In this document: positions 20,908 to 33,090 of the stretch, piece by piece
Layout of the letters: each line of letters begins with the position of its first letter
Position numbering within the stretch: position 1 is the stretch's first letter
NCBI RefSeq assembly: GCF_958979055.1
Contig: NC_084886.1
Coordinates: 2,251,001-2,315,000, forward strand
Reading direction: 5' to 3'
DNA length: 64,000 bases
Origin: Alnus glutinosa
Taxonomy: Eukaryota; Streptophyta; Magnoliopsida; Fagales; Betulaceae
The notes under the pieces: generated by a model
Told to the model about the DNA's origin: nothing
Databases searched by the model: none
What the model saw: only the letters and a program-made list of their open reading frames with translations
Program-made: the position numbers and the translations under genes

Positions 20908-23900
20908 TCAACTCACACCATGGTATATTGCACCAGGTCGAAGATCATCCATATTATCAATGTTTCTGTACCCATCAAACTCCCTCAGGCGTGACCAGCC
21001 CCGGTGAGACAGAAAATTACGGTAATCATCTTCAGTGTAAAAAACCTTGTCTTCAGTATGCACTGGTATGTGATCGGACTCGTCATAAAGACACACTTTT
21101 ATTCCCAATCCTGCAATTAGGAGTTCAACATTTCTGCTTAGCCCCAACCAAAAAGGGAAAAAAGAAAAGAAAAAGAAAACTGCTTAGCATAAACTTGCAC
21201 CAAAAAAAGGGGACAGACTGCTTATAGCACTAACAATCGACTCATCCAAGTTATAACGAACCCATTGAAGTCATAATAATGCCAGGTGGCCATATGCCTG
21301 AAGTGAGCATATATTGCTTGGGTACCCCCCCACCAAAAAAAAAAGAAAAAAAAAAAAGAAAAAAGAACATACTTGATTATTAAATAAACAATAAATAAGT
21401 TTGTATATCAGAAGGTAAAACAAAGACAAACTATGATAATTAATCCCATCAAGAAATGCTGCTACCTTTTCAACATTTCTTGGGTCATCTTCCTCTTAAG
21501 AATATTCAGAATCATAATTATTTTTTATGAAAACCGTACACAGAACACTTGCCTTCATCTAGATGAAGCGTGTAATTCCCCAGAGGCATATCCCGATCAA
21601 GACTACGGACTATCTGGTCCTCATCCTCCAACCAAAATGCACGTTTAGTTCTTAACCTAAAAGCACATTTAATTGCCTCCTTGATGGCATCTGTAGTGCC
21701 ATCAATACCAATCCTTCTAGTGTGATCCCCCCACTTGACTGATATGACCCTCCCACAATATGACTGACTCTCCCCACCTGCCAAAAATGGGAGCAGAAAA
21801 CAAAAGAATTAACATAAAGAAATCAGTAGTGCCAAACTATCCTGTCAAATAAAATGCGCGCCAAAATCAAATGATAAAATAGTACTGGCCTTGATCACAC
21901 TCACTTGGGCATGCCAAACGGAGGGCATTCACCCCATAAACAAAAAGTGCTTACAATTAACAAAATGGTAATCATCATGGAGCATGCTTGAAGGAGAAGT
22001 TACAAAAAATGATGTCTGTTAAGCCAATTTCACAACACAGTTAGATTTAACTGCAAAGTTACCATTTCCAGGGGTCTCTCTCCAATTCCAAGGAGGAACT
22101 CCACTTGCTGCAACTGCATCAGCTGTGGTAATGGCAAGAGGATGTCCATCATGATCCAAATGTCTCTCAAGATTGAGTGTTGGCCTGCCAGTAGCTGCAC
22201 ATGAACAGGAGGGAACACATTTTTCTTTGAGATAGCAGATAACAAGAAAAAGGCAACACGGAATTTAAAAGAAGCATACCAAGGAAAAGAATAAAAGAGA
22301 GAGACAAATTTTGAAAAAAGTGGATAAAGAAATCTCCAGTTTTCTCGCTCCCCATTCCCCCACCCTCGCTCTCTCTCACTCTCTCCACATCCCCCCACCC
22401 ATGATCAAGTAAACTAAGTTATAGGGTTTTGAGACTGAGAAGGCTGTGTGAACTGCTTTGCTTCAAATTCTTCACGTCGCACCTTGTATGATTCATACAT
22501 GACATACATAGGGAGTTATTAAGACAAGGTAAAACTCTGAAAAAGACAATAGCATCCTCAAGCTTGTTTCTTCTTTATGGACTTTAATGGGCTTTTTGGA
22601 TTATTAAGTGGACAGGACCTAAAGAACAAATGGAAGACAAGAGAGGATTAAAGAAAATATCTACACTCACAAATTAGAGAAACCTAGACAGAAAGCACCA
22701 GGAGAAAATCAGGACAAAGTTTTGGTATTTGCATATAGACAACAGAGATGTCAAATACAAAGAGTAGACCGAGGGTTGACATTGCACTGTATATCCATGC
22801 AAATCATGTTTCACTCAATGTCAAACTCAGCAAGTCTATATAAAGGCTTCTATAGCCTGATTCAAGATGCAACCAATAAATCATTTCCCCCGATATCTGA
22901 TTGTTATCCTCATTACTCACATTTCTCAACTTGCTTTATTTCCACTGAAAAGGGTAGTCCAATTCTCTCATTTATAAATAGTGATGGTTTGGGAGGAGGG
23001 GGTTTTCCAAGACCCAGATTTCTTGTCTCAACAGTTGACTAATTCTTCCATGATAATGGTTCATAATATATTATTACATGCTTCCTTTAACATGAAGAAT
23101 CAACATCTACAATAAAATATACATTCCAAAGCTAAATGGTTGTTTATTTTAGTGGCGGCAATTCTCTCCAATCTGTTGTGATACTTTATAGGAGACTAAA
23201 ATTTGAACAACAAGCATGTTCCATGCATTGTGACTGGTGTTCAATTCTTTTTCTCCTATTCCTTTTCGGCTCAACTAAACAGGCGATAAACCAAAAGCCC
23301 ATTAGAATTACAGATCCTACACTTGTCATAAGCCACCAAAACAAAAACATCCAAACACACAAGCAAAATAGGTGAGAAAGAAACATAAAATACAAATTAG
23401 AATAGTGACAATCAAATACATCCATACCTTCCACAGGTCCAAAAGAAATGCTGGCATCCTCAATACCTGCGCAAGCACAAAATAAATCAAACAGTTTACC
23501 TTATAGGCACCAATATCATAATAATAGAAGCATGTCATATTGCACAATCCAAATATTTAGTTATGTTGCCTATTAATTATTATACTACTCCCTCCATCCA
23601 AAATAGATGGGAGTTCACAAATGTCACGCATCTTAATGGAACAAAATAAACATACCAATCTTTCTATAATAACCTTAGGTGGGCCAAAAAGGATAAGTTC
23701 AATTTGAAAAAAATTATGTTCAAATTTAAGGGTAATATCGGGAGTTAAATGGATAAACACTTCGATGTTTGAACACTTCCATTTATTTTGGGACAGTCCA
23801 GAAAAGAAAGCATCTCATCTATTGTGAGACAAGGGTGAGTATTACAACAGAAAATTGAATATAAATTGGTTACGATAACGGTGGGCCAAACAAGAAGACA

Positions 23901-26735
23901 TTAAGGTGTTATAAATTTCCAACAAAAAAAGCTGAAAAACATTTAGTACACTAGTTAACAGATGTCCAAAGCAGTGGCAGTGGCACTGTGGCAGTATGCA
24001 AATCAGATATGCAAGCATGCAACCAGCAATTAATGAGGTAGAGTATAGAAGAATGTTCAAGTAAATCATGTACAGGAAATCCCAATGCACCATGGTGATT
24101 CTTCACGGAACATGAGAATGGCACAATTCAAAAGCATGAAGCCCTCATTCAGATCTTTACGGATTACTAATTGCGGAAGTCAGATTTAATAAAGTTGTGA
24201 AGATTCTTCTTTCTTTTTTTTGATAAGTAGAAAAAGGTAATTGCCCCCATGCAGGAGAAAATATTCTTCTTTCTTTTAATCCTTTGATCTCAAATCCTAA
24301 ACCCTCAACTTTTTCATACCATAATCCGCCAGACAAATCCTTAAAACAACCTCAAAAATATCAAACCTTGTTGCTGCCAGAGAAATCCCTGCACGCTGCT
24401 TGCTCAAAGAACAGCCCTCTTTACCCTATAAACCCAACTTTTAGCCCCAGAAGCCAACAACAAAGGACAGAGATTTCTCTTTTCAATTGACATGTTTTTT
24501 TGGGCCAATTACTTATCAAAAAAAAGAAAAAATCAATTGAAAGAAAGCTAATCTGCACAGCCATAATATCAGCTATCTGTTTAGGTTGCAACCATGGTGT
24601 TAAAGGATCAATAGAAACTTAGGCAAGAAAGTCAACTAATCCAGCATAGGTACTATGGAAATGTGGTATACAAAATTCGTCTTGTATAAAATATTTGAAT
24701 TTTAGAGGTTAACAAATGTCCAACGCGAATAGGAATGGAAGTGAGAACAACGGAGCAGCTCATCCAAGCAGAGGGAATAGTATAAACTGTAATGGCATCA
24801 CTAGAACGACGTAGCGCTTCAACTTAAAAGTGAAAGTAAAGGGGTTTAGAAATTTGAATCCAAATATAACTTCTAAGAATTTTGCATGAGCCAGCATGAA
24901 AATTATCCAACTTGGTTAATTCCTCTATCCATTATCCTAATATCATAGGTGGGTACTCAATAACCTATATGAGGATCTGGTTATGGGTGTTCTCAATGCA
25001 CAGGAGAATATGACATTTGAAAACAATTTAAAGCATAGAATACTGTGTTTCAATCCAGTCAAGAATGTTATTTACCACAGAGAATCAGAATGCCAAATAA
25101 GACGCTTAGCTTGAAAGAAGACCAAGTCACAGAAGAGTGAGAACATGCTAGATAGTCTTTACATAAAACAACCATTTTGCACAAAGAAGCATCTAAAATG
25201 CACAAATATTAAATTTAAACTTACTGGATGTTCTTTACCCATACCATTTTGCAGAAAGAAGCATCTACAATACACTAATAATATCATTTAAAATTGACTA
25301 ATTCGTAACATATAAGCTTTTATTGGAAAAAAAAAAAAAAAAGAGTAGGGAAAATCATCATAATCATCGAGAAGGAAATTGAAATGACAATATAGATGGT
25401 TATCACATAAGCTAGTATGCTACACGTCTTTTCACGAGATCAGGCAATTCCAAATATTGAAGGCTTTAAGACCAGACAACTTAAGCCTCATTCGGTAACG
25501 ATTTTGAAAACATTTTCTGTTTTCAAAACAAAAAACACATTTTTCTTAAAACCATTAACATACAATTCAAAACACAAAACACTTTTTAGAAAACTTTTCA
25601 CACATTCTTCTAGGAATATTTTGACAGGTACCCAATTTTTCTAGGGTAGGGACTAACTTAGTACTTTAAAAAACAAAAAAGATTAGAGCCGACCACCTCC
25701 AATGGCGGAGAGGGGTGGCCACACGGCCATCTCTATCGAGATTAAATGCCACGTAAGTAGTTTTGCCACATCACATGCCACATGTTATAAAAAACAATTT
25801 TTTTTTTTTTAATTTCACTAAAAATTACCAAAACTTTTGTAAGGTAAAAGGAAAACAAAAGTTCTGAAGCAGCACTCATTGCAAACCTTTATCAGACAAC
25901 CCACAATACTATCAAACCCATTTCATAAGGAAGGAAGCACTGCACATGGCAATTCTAACACCACATCCATATTAAGTTAAAGCAATACAACACACAGGAA
26001 TAACTATATATGCATCCATCAAATCATATACTCCCAGGAACAGAAATCAAGCATTATCCAATCAAACCTTCATCCAGAAACATCAATTCAACGCAAATTT
26101 CTTTAGAAAAACAAATGCTTGGTTCGTACCACTTCCATTTCTTCCAAAAAAAAAAGGCTTGAAACAAAGCTCAAATCCATACCTTTGTCCGAGAATTGCA
26201 TATAGGCATCAACCTTAGGCGGCGTGGGGCTCTTGTACTGCGCATTCTTATTCCTCTCCCTTAGAATCTCCTCAATCTCCTTGTAATACGACATCTTAGC
26301 CGACCCACTCCCCCTATCCTGGTGCTTAGCCTTCTTGAACTCCTTGAGCAAGTTCCTCCACTTGTCGGTGCACATCGTCGGCGACCGATCGAACCCCTTC
26401 TCCCTCATTTTCGACGAAATCTGCTCCCACAAGTGCTTGTTAGATTTGGAGGTGTTGAACAACCCGTCCATCTCTCGGCGCAGAGCGATTAAGCTCCGCG
26501 TCTCGTCCTGGACCCAGGTCTCGGCTCGCTTCTTGGGGGCCTTGACCTCGACCTCGTGGTCCTCATCACCGCCGCTGCTATCGCCTAGGATCATCTGCTG
26601 GGGATGGGAGGGGTGAGCTTGAGGGTGGTGTTGGTGGTGCGGTGGCAGCTCGGCATTGGAGACGACATCCAACATCATGTCTCGCGATTCCTCTTTGTAG
26701 AATTCGATGGGACGGGGCTTCTCCGACAAGTACAT
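20908..26735 (-). CDS. Trihelix transcription factor, GT-1/GT-4 type
   Basis: GT-1 class factors bind GT elements in light-regulated and other promoters in the nucleus. Five exons on the minus strand: 26183-26735, 23428-23466, 22063-22194, 21553-21777 and 20908-21110 (1152 nt, 383 residues). After a His/Pro-rich leader (residues 30-47) and an acidic patch, the trihelix DNA-binding domain covers about residues 70-162, with its three helix tryptophans at W74, W103 and W126. The C-terminal half contains the GT-1-specific region, for example [20 protein letters not shown] and [19 protein letters not shown]. The 2.7-kb first intron carries a Stowaway-like MITE and other repeats. The last intron uses a GC donor (GAAG|GCAAGT at 21553/21552): only this choice keeps the frame into exon 5. 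A GA microsatellite lies in the upstream flank. Confidence 0.95.
23588..23802. mobile_element. Stowaway-like MITE in trihelix intron 1
   Basis: Starts TA then CTCCCTCCATCCAAAATA and ends with TATTTTGGGACAGTCC, an imperfect copy of the inverted end. The CTCCCTCCgTCC terminus and TA target are hallmarks of Stowaway (Tc1/Mariner-type) elements. The right end is more decayed. Confidence 0.6.
24214..24525. repeat. Inverted repeat pair in trihelix intron 1
   Basis: Arms at 24214-24247 (T-run, GATAAGTA, an 8-nt interruption, TAATTGCCCC) and 24502-24525 (GGGCCAATTACTTATC, A-run) face each other across about 250 bp. It may be a foldback element or two SINE-like tails in opposite orientation. Confidence 0.35.
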
Positions 26736-26972
26736 GACGGTCCAGGCTTTTCCAGGAATTGGGTGTTCGATGTTTGCGTTTTTGCCAGAGAGAAAGAGAG
26801 ATGGGTGTGCGCGTTTAGAGGGAGATGGAGATTTTGATTAGTGGGAGTCGGACTGAGCTCACATGTACCGATTGGTTTGAGTTTTTCCTTTGGATTTGGT
26901 TTCACTTTATGCAGACGGTAAGTTTTGGGTGTTTTAGCAAAAGGAGTGTGTATGTGTGTATGCGTCTTTGCG

Positions 26973-27008
<36 letters not shown>

Positions 27009-28332
27009 GGAGTGCGTGAAGTAAAAGCTTTGTCTATAATTAGCGGAGAAGGGGGCAAGAATGGATCAATGGATGGACTCGTCTCTTCTTACCTTCAGCT
27101 TCTACCCAAAATTTTGCACAAAGATTTTACTTTTTATTTCATTCTATTTTATTTAGAGTAATATTATTTTTTATACTCATTTTGTCTAATATAAAAATAT
27201 ATATATATTCTGTAAATTTTTTTTTTTTAAAATGAAATATAATTCTAAAACAAAATCCTAATTTGATGACATGTCATTGATGTAAAGCTTACTAAATAAT
27301 AAAATTGCTACTCAACAAAAGAAAAGAATGATGGTTGAAAATGATTTCGTGGGGGTTCTTTTTGTGGTCCTAACTCCTAAGATTGAGTTGCCTCCACATG
27401 AGATCGAATATATGAGAGGTGATAGCTATAAATGGCTTAAGCTAATAGGACAATTAAGGTGATTAATAGGCTAACAACATACCAAAAAAGAAGAAGAAAG
27501 AAGGTGATTATTTTATGCATTTCTCAATTCATTTTTGGTCCAACACATACTTGAGTATTTTATCTTTGTGTACAAAAAGGAGTCAAATAAATCCATCAAA
27601 TGACAATTGAAAAATGAATCAAGAGGCCACACATGGGGAGCCAATTATTCACACAGAATTAGTCCACTATGAGATGAGAGGCCTACTAATACAAAAATTA
27701 ATGCAAGTGAATGCAACAATAAAATAAGATTTTTGGTTTGTCTAGACAATATTTATTGGAGACTTTTCTGTTAAAAGATTGCTTTAGTGATCAAATTTAT
27801 TATATTACAATTTTCATCCTTAATTTTGTTCACTTGAGGCGAGCCAAATTCGTAAAATAAAACCTTATATGTTTGATAATAGTTTTGATTTTTTTTTTTT
27901 TAAATAAAAAAAAAATAAAAAAATTGTTTTGATGTAATAAAATGTTTTTATTTTTTTTTAGGATTCAACTTTTAAAAAGTATTATATATTTTAGATTGCT
28001 TGTCCATAATTTTTCAGAAAAAATATATATATTTTTTATTATTGAAAACAAAAAAGTGTTTGCAAAAGGTCACAACCATAATTGCACAAATGGCTTCCTG
28101 GGAACGACGGCGTTTTTTGGCGTGAGTGTCCAAAACGCTGCGTCTCTGAAATGAACCGATAGGACCTCTCCCTGTCTTTGAGTCGCATCTTTGAGCCTTG
28201 TCTGAAGCAAAACCCTTATTCCAGAGATACGCGCTCAGCTGCGAAAACTTGAACTTTCGGTAACATTTGTACTTTTCTTCTTCTTCTTCTTCTTTCATGA
28301 CTTTGGTCGTGATTGGAAGCAAACTTTAATCG
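26736..28332. other. Divergent spacer between the trihelix and YqaJ nuclease genes
   Basis: The first 320 bp next to the trihelix start are likely its 5' UTR and core promoter and include the GA microsatellite. The remainder is AT-rich. A TTC repeat (28273-28294) lies in the probable 5' UTR of the nuclease gene. No genes seen in between. Confidence 0.6.
26977..27003. repeat. GA/CT microsatellite in the trihelix 5' flank
   Basis: About 13 AG units. On the gene strand it reads as CT repeats about 240-270 bp upstream of the ATG, a common 5' UTR or core-promoter feature in plants. Confidence 0.9.
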
Positions 28333-30519
28333 ATGAGGTTCATTCAAGTCTCTTCCTCTCAAACTAGAGCTTCCCAATTTGGTGTTCACAATGGAGGACC
28401 CTTCTTCATTCTGAGACCGTCGTCTTCTTTTACGCCCCCTAAATCTGTCTCCTTCAAGTCTAGGTCTCCGTCAGGTATTAAAGCAAACACCTTTCCTTCA
28501 TTTTCTTCCTCTCGTATACTGAGTAATTAGGCTTGTTTGGTTGTCAGAGATTGGTTTTTGGCTTCGATGTCTCATTGGGTTTTCTTTATTATGGAATTAT
28601 AATGCATCAGCCTCTCGTTCGCATGCATAGTTGTTTTCTCAGTGACCAAGTGAATGAAGTAATTGCTTTGTCTTCTGCCTAGTATATTTTATTTCATGGT
28701 TTATTTTCTTTCAAGTTAAATCATTTGCTTTTAACTTTTCAGGAAAAATGATTATTTGCAAAACTTCCATATGTTATTCTTTTTTTTTTTTTACACTGTT
28801 TATCTGCAAAATTTGGCTGCTAAACAAGTCCTGGAAATGTCAGTACTATTTGAGTTAAGTAGTTGATAAGCGTTGTAAGTAATGTGATAAAATTAATGAT
28901 TGAGAAAAGGTTAGGTTAATTGAAATGAAATTATCAATTTTCTCTCATGTCATTGCCAAGTAGCAACAATTATTTGCATGGGCTGAGATTCAACTTCTAA
29001 TAGAGGCTCTTGCCTCTTGGAAATATAATGTAGCATGTCTAATTCGATAAAAAGCTTAGATTCATAGACTGTTTCATGAAAAGGATATTCGAGCATCTGC
29101 TTTTTCGATGTTTTGGATTGTTCCCCTTCCACAAAATGAATTGCATGATGCTGTTGTAGGAAAAGGAACGAATACTCATTCATTTTCTTTGACAAAGATC
29201 TTTGAAAAATCCTTGATTATAAATATTATTTGATGAAACGTTGACCACTTAATAAGCAAGAACAGAATATGGTTTTCGTGGAGGGGAGAAATAAAAATAC
29301 GTTTGTATAGTCTGTTGATTATATTGACGCCCTTTATCAGTAGTTTAGCAGTAGCATGGGATTCTATTTGTAGCCTTTAGTGGTTTTGTATTTATTTCAG
29401 ATGAAACTTTTTTACAAACTGGTCTCTCTCTCTCTCTTTGTTTATGTTATACTCCAATATTATCACTCAGAGGAAAAATTTCCTCTTACTTTTTGCATTA
29501 CTTTTCAACTGAACTTTCAAGCAGTATGTGGCATTTGTAGGATCATTCCTCGAAATAAATTTGGTATCAACTGCATGATTACCTCAGCAATGAGCAATGC
29601 CTGCATCACTAGATTCTGTGGCAATTGCCATGAAGCAGCTGTATCACTGTTTCCAAGAAAAGAGCATGGAATTCTGAGAACCGTTTCCGGATTCACCTCA
29701 ACAGTGATCTTTCCAACTGCTCCTCCCATTGTTCGTCCACCCTCACATTTAGTGTTGGCTGCGCACCTTACGCCATCTGATGCTCCCCAACGTTCAGAAG
29801 AATGGTTTGCCCTTCGCAGGGACAAGCTGACAACGAGCACTTTCAGCACTGCCTTGGGCTTTTGGAAAGGAAACCGTCGATTTGAGCTCTGGAATGAGAA
29901 AGTATTTGAATCAGAAACAGAAACACCTGGAGCTTCCAAAAAGTCTGCCATGGAGTGGGGCGTGCTCAATGAAGCAGCTGCTATAGACCGCTACAGAAGC
30001 ATCACCGGTCGCGAGGTGAGCTCATTAGGATTTGCAACCCATTCAGAGGAGCGATTTCACTGGATTGGTGCTTCCCCCGATGGTCTTCTCGGTTGCTTTC
30101 CAGAAGGTGGTATCCTGGAAGTAAAATGCCCATATAACAAGGGGAAGCCTGAGACGGCTCTGCCCTGGTCAACTATGCCATTCTATTACATGCCTCAGGT
30201 GCAGGGTCAGATGGAGATAATGGACAGAGAATGGGTTGACTTGTATTGCTGGACCCAAAACGGAAGCTCAATATTTCGTGTGAATAGGGACCGTGTTTAT
30301 TGGGAGTTGATACATGGGATTTTACGTGAGTTTTGGTGGGAAAATGTGGTTCCTGCTAGGGAGGCTGTGTTACTGGGTATCAAAGAAGAGGCCATGTCAT
30401 ATAAGCCGGCATCTACCCACAAACAGACAGGACTTGCCATTGTTAAGAGCCTAAAGTTAGCTGGTGAGGCAAAGCTGTTGTGTAAGGAGATTGCCGGTCA
30501 CGTTGAATTTTATAGGTGA
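28333..30519 (+). CDS. YqaJ/lambda-exonuclease-like nuclease, probably organellar
   Basis: Members of this PD-(D/E)XK family include phage lambda exonuclease, which resects double-stranded DNA ends for strand annealing. Two exons: 28333-28474 and 29525-30519 (1137 nt, 378 residues), joined in phase 1. The first 45 residues are rich in Ser, Arg and Phe and poor in acidic residues, as in a plastid or mitochondrial transit peptide. The nuclease domain starts near residue 130 with RSEEWFALRRDKLT. Likely catalytic residues are E197 (in MEWGVLNE), D233 (in GASPDGLL), E246 and K248 (in GGILEVKCP). The following MPQVQGQMEI contains the conserved glutamines of the family. Exon 1 is inferred from the splice sites and phase and is less certain than exon 2. 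The in vivo substrate is unknown; DNA repair or degradation in organelles is an inference. Confidence 0.88.
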
Positions 30520-30790
30520 TGAGCCCAAGTAAAAGGTTGAGCAACTGACTCCTATCTTTGTGCTCATTTTTTGTCTGTAATCCATTGGTTATTCGTGTAT
30601 TTGTTATTGCAGCTCATTAGCTCTCATTGTAAATTTTCAAACCACCTTGATGATATACTTTACTATTTCATTATGTTGCAAACATATTGGAATTCAGGGC
30701 CCCTAATTTGCAGTGGTAGCTTTGGTGTTCGCATGATGTCAGAGACGCTAGAACCGTTGGTCAGTGTTGTGTTGTTTCAGCGAGGAATTA

Positions 30791-30955
30791 GAGTAATGCT
30801 AAAAACTACGTTTTTATCTTACAACTACTATGTTGATGTGACAGTTTTCAACCATCATTGTTAAAAAAAAATAAAAAAATCAAATGGTCAGTTGAAACTG
30901 CTAAGTCAGCATTGTGAGATAATCGTGGGATAAAATTGTAGTTTTTGTCATTACT
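30791..30955. mobile_element. Foldback MITE, copy 1 of a tandem pair
   Basis: Begins GAGTAATGCTAAAAACTACG and ends with the inverted counterpart TGTAGTTTTTGTCATTACT. Internal motifs (TTTTATCTTACAA, GTGAGATAAT) are shared with 30957-31145 and 49631-49800, so all three belong to one family. Confidence 0.65.
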
Positions 30956-30956
30956 T

Positions 30957-31145
30957 GAGTAATGTTAAAAACAACATTTTTATCTTGTAACTATCCCACA
31001 ATGTTGATGTGATAACTAACTCTTGAATTTTTTTTTCTTCTTATATATATATATATATATTAGGACTGATCTAAAGATTGGTTGGAACTGTCACATGAGT
31101 ATTGTGAGATAATTATGATATAAAAAAGTGGTTTCTAACGTTACT
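30957..31145. mobile_element. Foldback MITE, copy 2 of a tandem pair
   Basis: Begins GAGTAATGTTAAAAACAAC and ends GTGGTTTCTAACGTTACTT. It is directly adjacent to copy 1 in the 3' flank of the nuclease gene and contains a short TA tract (31044-31061). Confidence 0.65.
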
Positions 31146-31653
31146 TTATATTAATGAAATTTTAATGTTCAGGAAAACTGTCCTTATCTTTGCCTTTTCA
31201 AGTATGAGAAACTATCTTAAATTAGCCAGTCAATCGATGGCAGACATGATTAGGTAAACGTAAGGTTTGACATGGATATAGGTATGGATTTATCATTGCC
31301 TTGAACAATAGATTTATACCCCGTCAAAAAGGGTTCATGAAGGGCCATCGGTTGTTTACCGAAATAACCTAACTCATATGGAAGGCTGCGATCAACGTTA
31401 AGAATCAAAGTGGTCAAAGCAGATTTGGTTAAAAGAAGCAAATGGTGATTTAAGAGGATTTCCTAATGCCGTTCACCCAAAATAACCAACTTGTTTCCAA
31501 GTTTATGCCTCCTTTGCAAAAGGAAGGACCAAAGCAGCAGCATAGCATTTAGCTTAAAATAAGCAAATGACTGTTGGAACAAATTTCTAAAAGCTGTCAT
31601 CAAAGAGTTCTGGTCCAGGAAATGCAAGAGAGTTAGGAAAGGAAGGAGAGAAG

Positions 31654-31833
31654 ATGGATTCTGGACTTTCGTGGGCTGATCAATGGGACTACGACAACCC
31701 CGACCCCCCGCCGCCTTCGGCATCAGAGAACGACAAGAAGAAGGGAAAGGATGGGTCTAAAGGGAGCAAGTTTGGGAAATCAATATTAAACTTCAAATGG
31801 ATGAAAGATATCCGCAAGAAATCTCAGAAATAA
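31654..31833 (+). CDS. Small conserved plant protein, 59 residues, function unknown
   Basis: A single-exon reading frame begins MDSGLSWADQWDYDNPDPPP. The centre is Lys/Gly/Ser-rich and the protein ends in FKWMKDIRKKSQK. I recall close homologues of this size in many land plants, including the WADQWD start and the KWMKD(I/L)RKKSQK end, but no assigned function. There is no signal peptide or membrane segment. The acidic, aromatic N-terminus followed by a basic tail suggests a soluble binding protein; this is inference only. It lies about 1.1 kb downstream of the nuclease gene on the same strand and is too long after it to be read as part of the same transcript without RNA evidence. Confidence 0.8.
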   Translation: MDSGLSWADQWDYDNPDPPPPSASENDKKKGKDGSKGSKFGKSILNFKWMKDIRKKSQK

Positions 31834-32787
31834 CGTGGACCGCTGAGGATCAAGAAGCCTCTTTGTTGCACAAGACACAATCCAATGTCATTCGTTAGGC
31901 TTGATCCTGCTATATATTAAGCTTCCGCTATTGATTCAACAATGGTTGTTTTTCACTTTCTTTCTCTGTTAAGAATAATCTTATTCACTTTCTTTCTTTG
32001 AATGTCCTCACCTTTTTAACCTTATCAGATCAGTTCCCACATGCCCACATAGTTATGTACTTTGATTTTTATTTCAATGTAGAATGTTTTACATTTAAAT
32101 AAAAGGAAAATAGAAGCAAACAAATTCTGAGTCTCTTTAGTTGAATTTTAATTTTTCATTTTACCAATCTGACAAACTCAACCCAGCCAAACAACAAAAT
32201 TAGAGACCCACAAAACTGTAAAACAATTCCCAATATTTGTAGAACCCGCACGAAAGTTATTTGCTGGACTGTTAACAATTGAATGTTCTATTGACATAGA
32301 TTCATATATTAAACTACAATTTGGTCATAGTCATTTGAATAAACAAGCAAACCAATTGCTTATGTTGTTACCGATAACATAATAAACACTATCTTAATGC
32401 TGCTTCTGAATCTAAATTTTGCAATTGCTAAGGGAATGACTTATTTGAAAGGGAGTGAGAGTTTAAAGGGCTCATATGTGACGTTTTTATAGTTTAAAAA
32501 CCTCAATTGCTCGTATGCAACTAGAAAGAAATTCTTTAACGAGTTCAGTTCAAATGTAGAATACCTATTCAGAAGTTTTCGCAACTTAATCATGTATGAC
32601 AAAAACAAAAATACCTGTACAAACCGACAAAGTAACCCCATCTCTATCGGCCCAAAGATTAAAATCTTTGTAATATTTTGAACCATTCATGAACATGACA
32701 ACAAATATGATTAAAACATTTATGGCTCCCATGTAAATAAGGAGCTGTGCGACAGCTACAAAATGAAAATTTGATAAAATATAGAAT
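31834..32787. other. Intergenic region
   Basis: 3' flank of the microprotein gene followed by AT-rich sequence up to the plastid-derived insert. Nothing else recognised. Confidence 0.6.
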
Positions 32788-32824
32788 AAAGGAGGTAGTG
32801 GGGATTTGAATTCCCCTGAGGGTA
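32788..32824 (+). pseudogene. trnE-UUC: Plastid trnE-UUC, 3' fragment
   Basis: AAGGAGGTAGTGGGGATTTG and the following TTCCCCTGAGGGTA match the anticodon-stem-to-acceptor part of plastid trnE with a few C-to-T-type changes. The 5' half including most of the anticodon arm is missing, so this is not a working tRNA. Confidence 0.7.
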
Positions 32825-32883
32825 AGATATTACAAAAGGAAGTTGATCATGGATTATCAATAAATCGAGAATTGATTCTTCCT

Positions 32884-32967
32884 GGATCGATGCCCAAGCG
32901 GTTAATGGGGACGAACTGTAAATTCGTTGGCAATATGTTTACGCCGGTTCAAATCCAGCTCGGCCCA
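32884..32967 (+). pseudogene. trnY-GUA: Plastid-derived trnY-GUA, full length but mutated
   Basis: 84 nt with the GUA anticodon in ACTGTAAATT, a long variable arm and the T arm GGTTCAAATCC, as in plastid trnY. A change at the third base of the acceptor stem (A opposite C) and several other substitutions point to decay. It is unlikely to be a functional nuclear tRNA, but it keeps A- and B-box-like sequences. Confidence 0.75.
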
Positions 32968-33045
32968 ATAATTGGCTGATCCATCATGAAATGATAGAAC
33001 CCCATTTGTTGTTCCCCAAAAATGCCAGATTAGGATGCAGAAGAA

Positions 33046-33090
<45 letters not shown>

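Noticed and set aside
26675-27058. 127-codon minus-strand frame upstream of and overlapping the trihelix start
   Set aside because: It is driven by the CT microsatellite and simple sequence in the 5' flank and is out of frame with the conserved trihelix protein.
29517-29969. 150-codon minus-strand frame across the nuclease gene
   Set aside because: It is the complement of the YqaJ coding exon; the plus strand carries the recognisable motifs.
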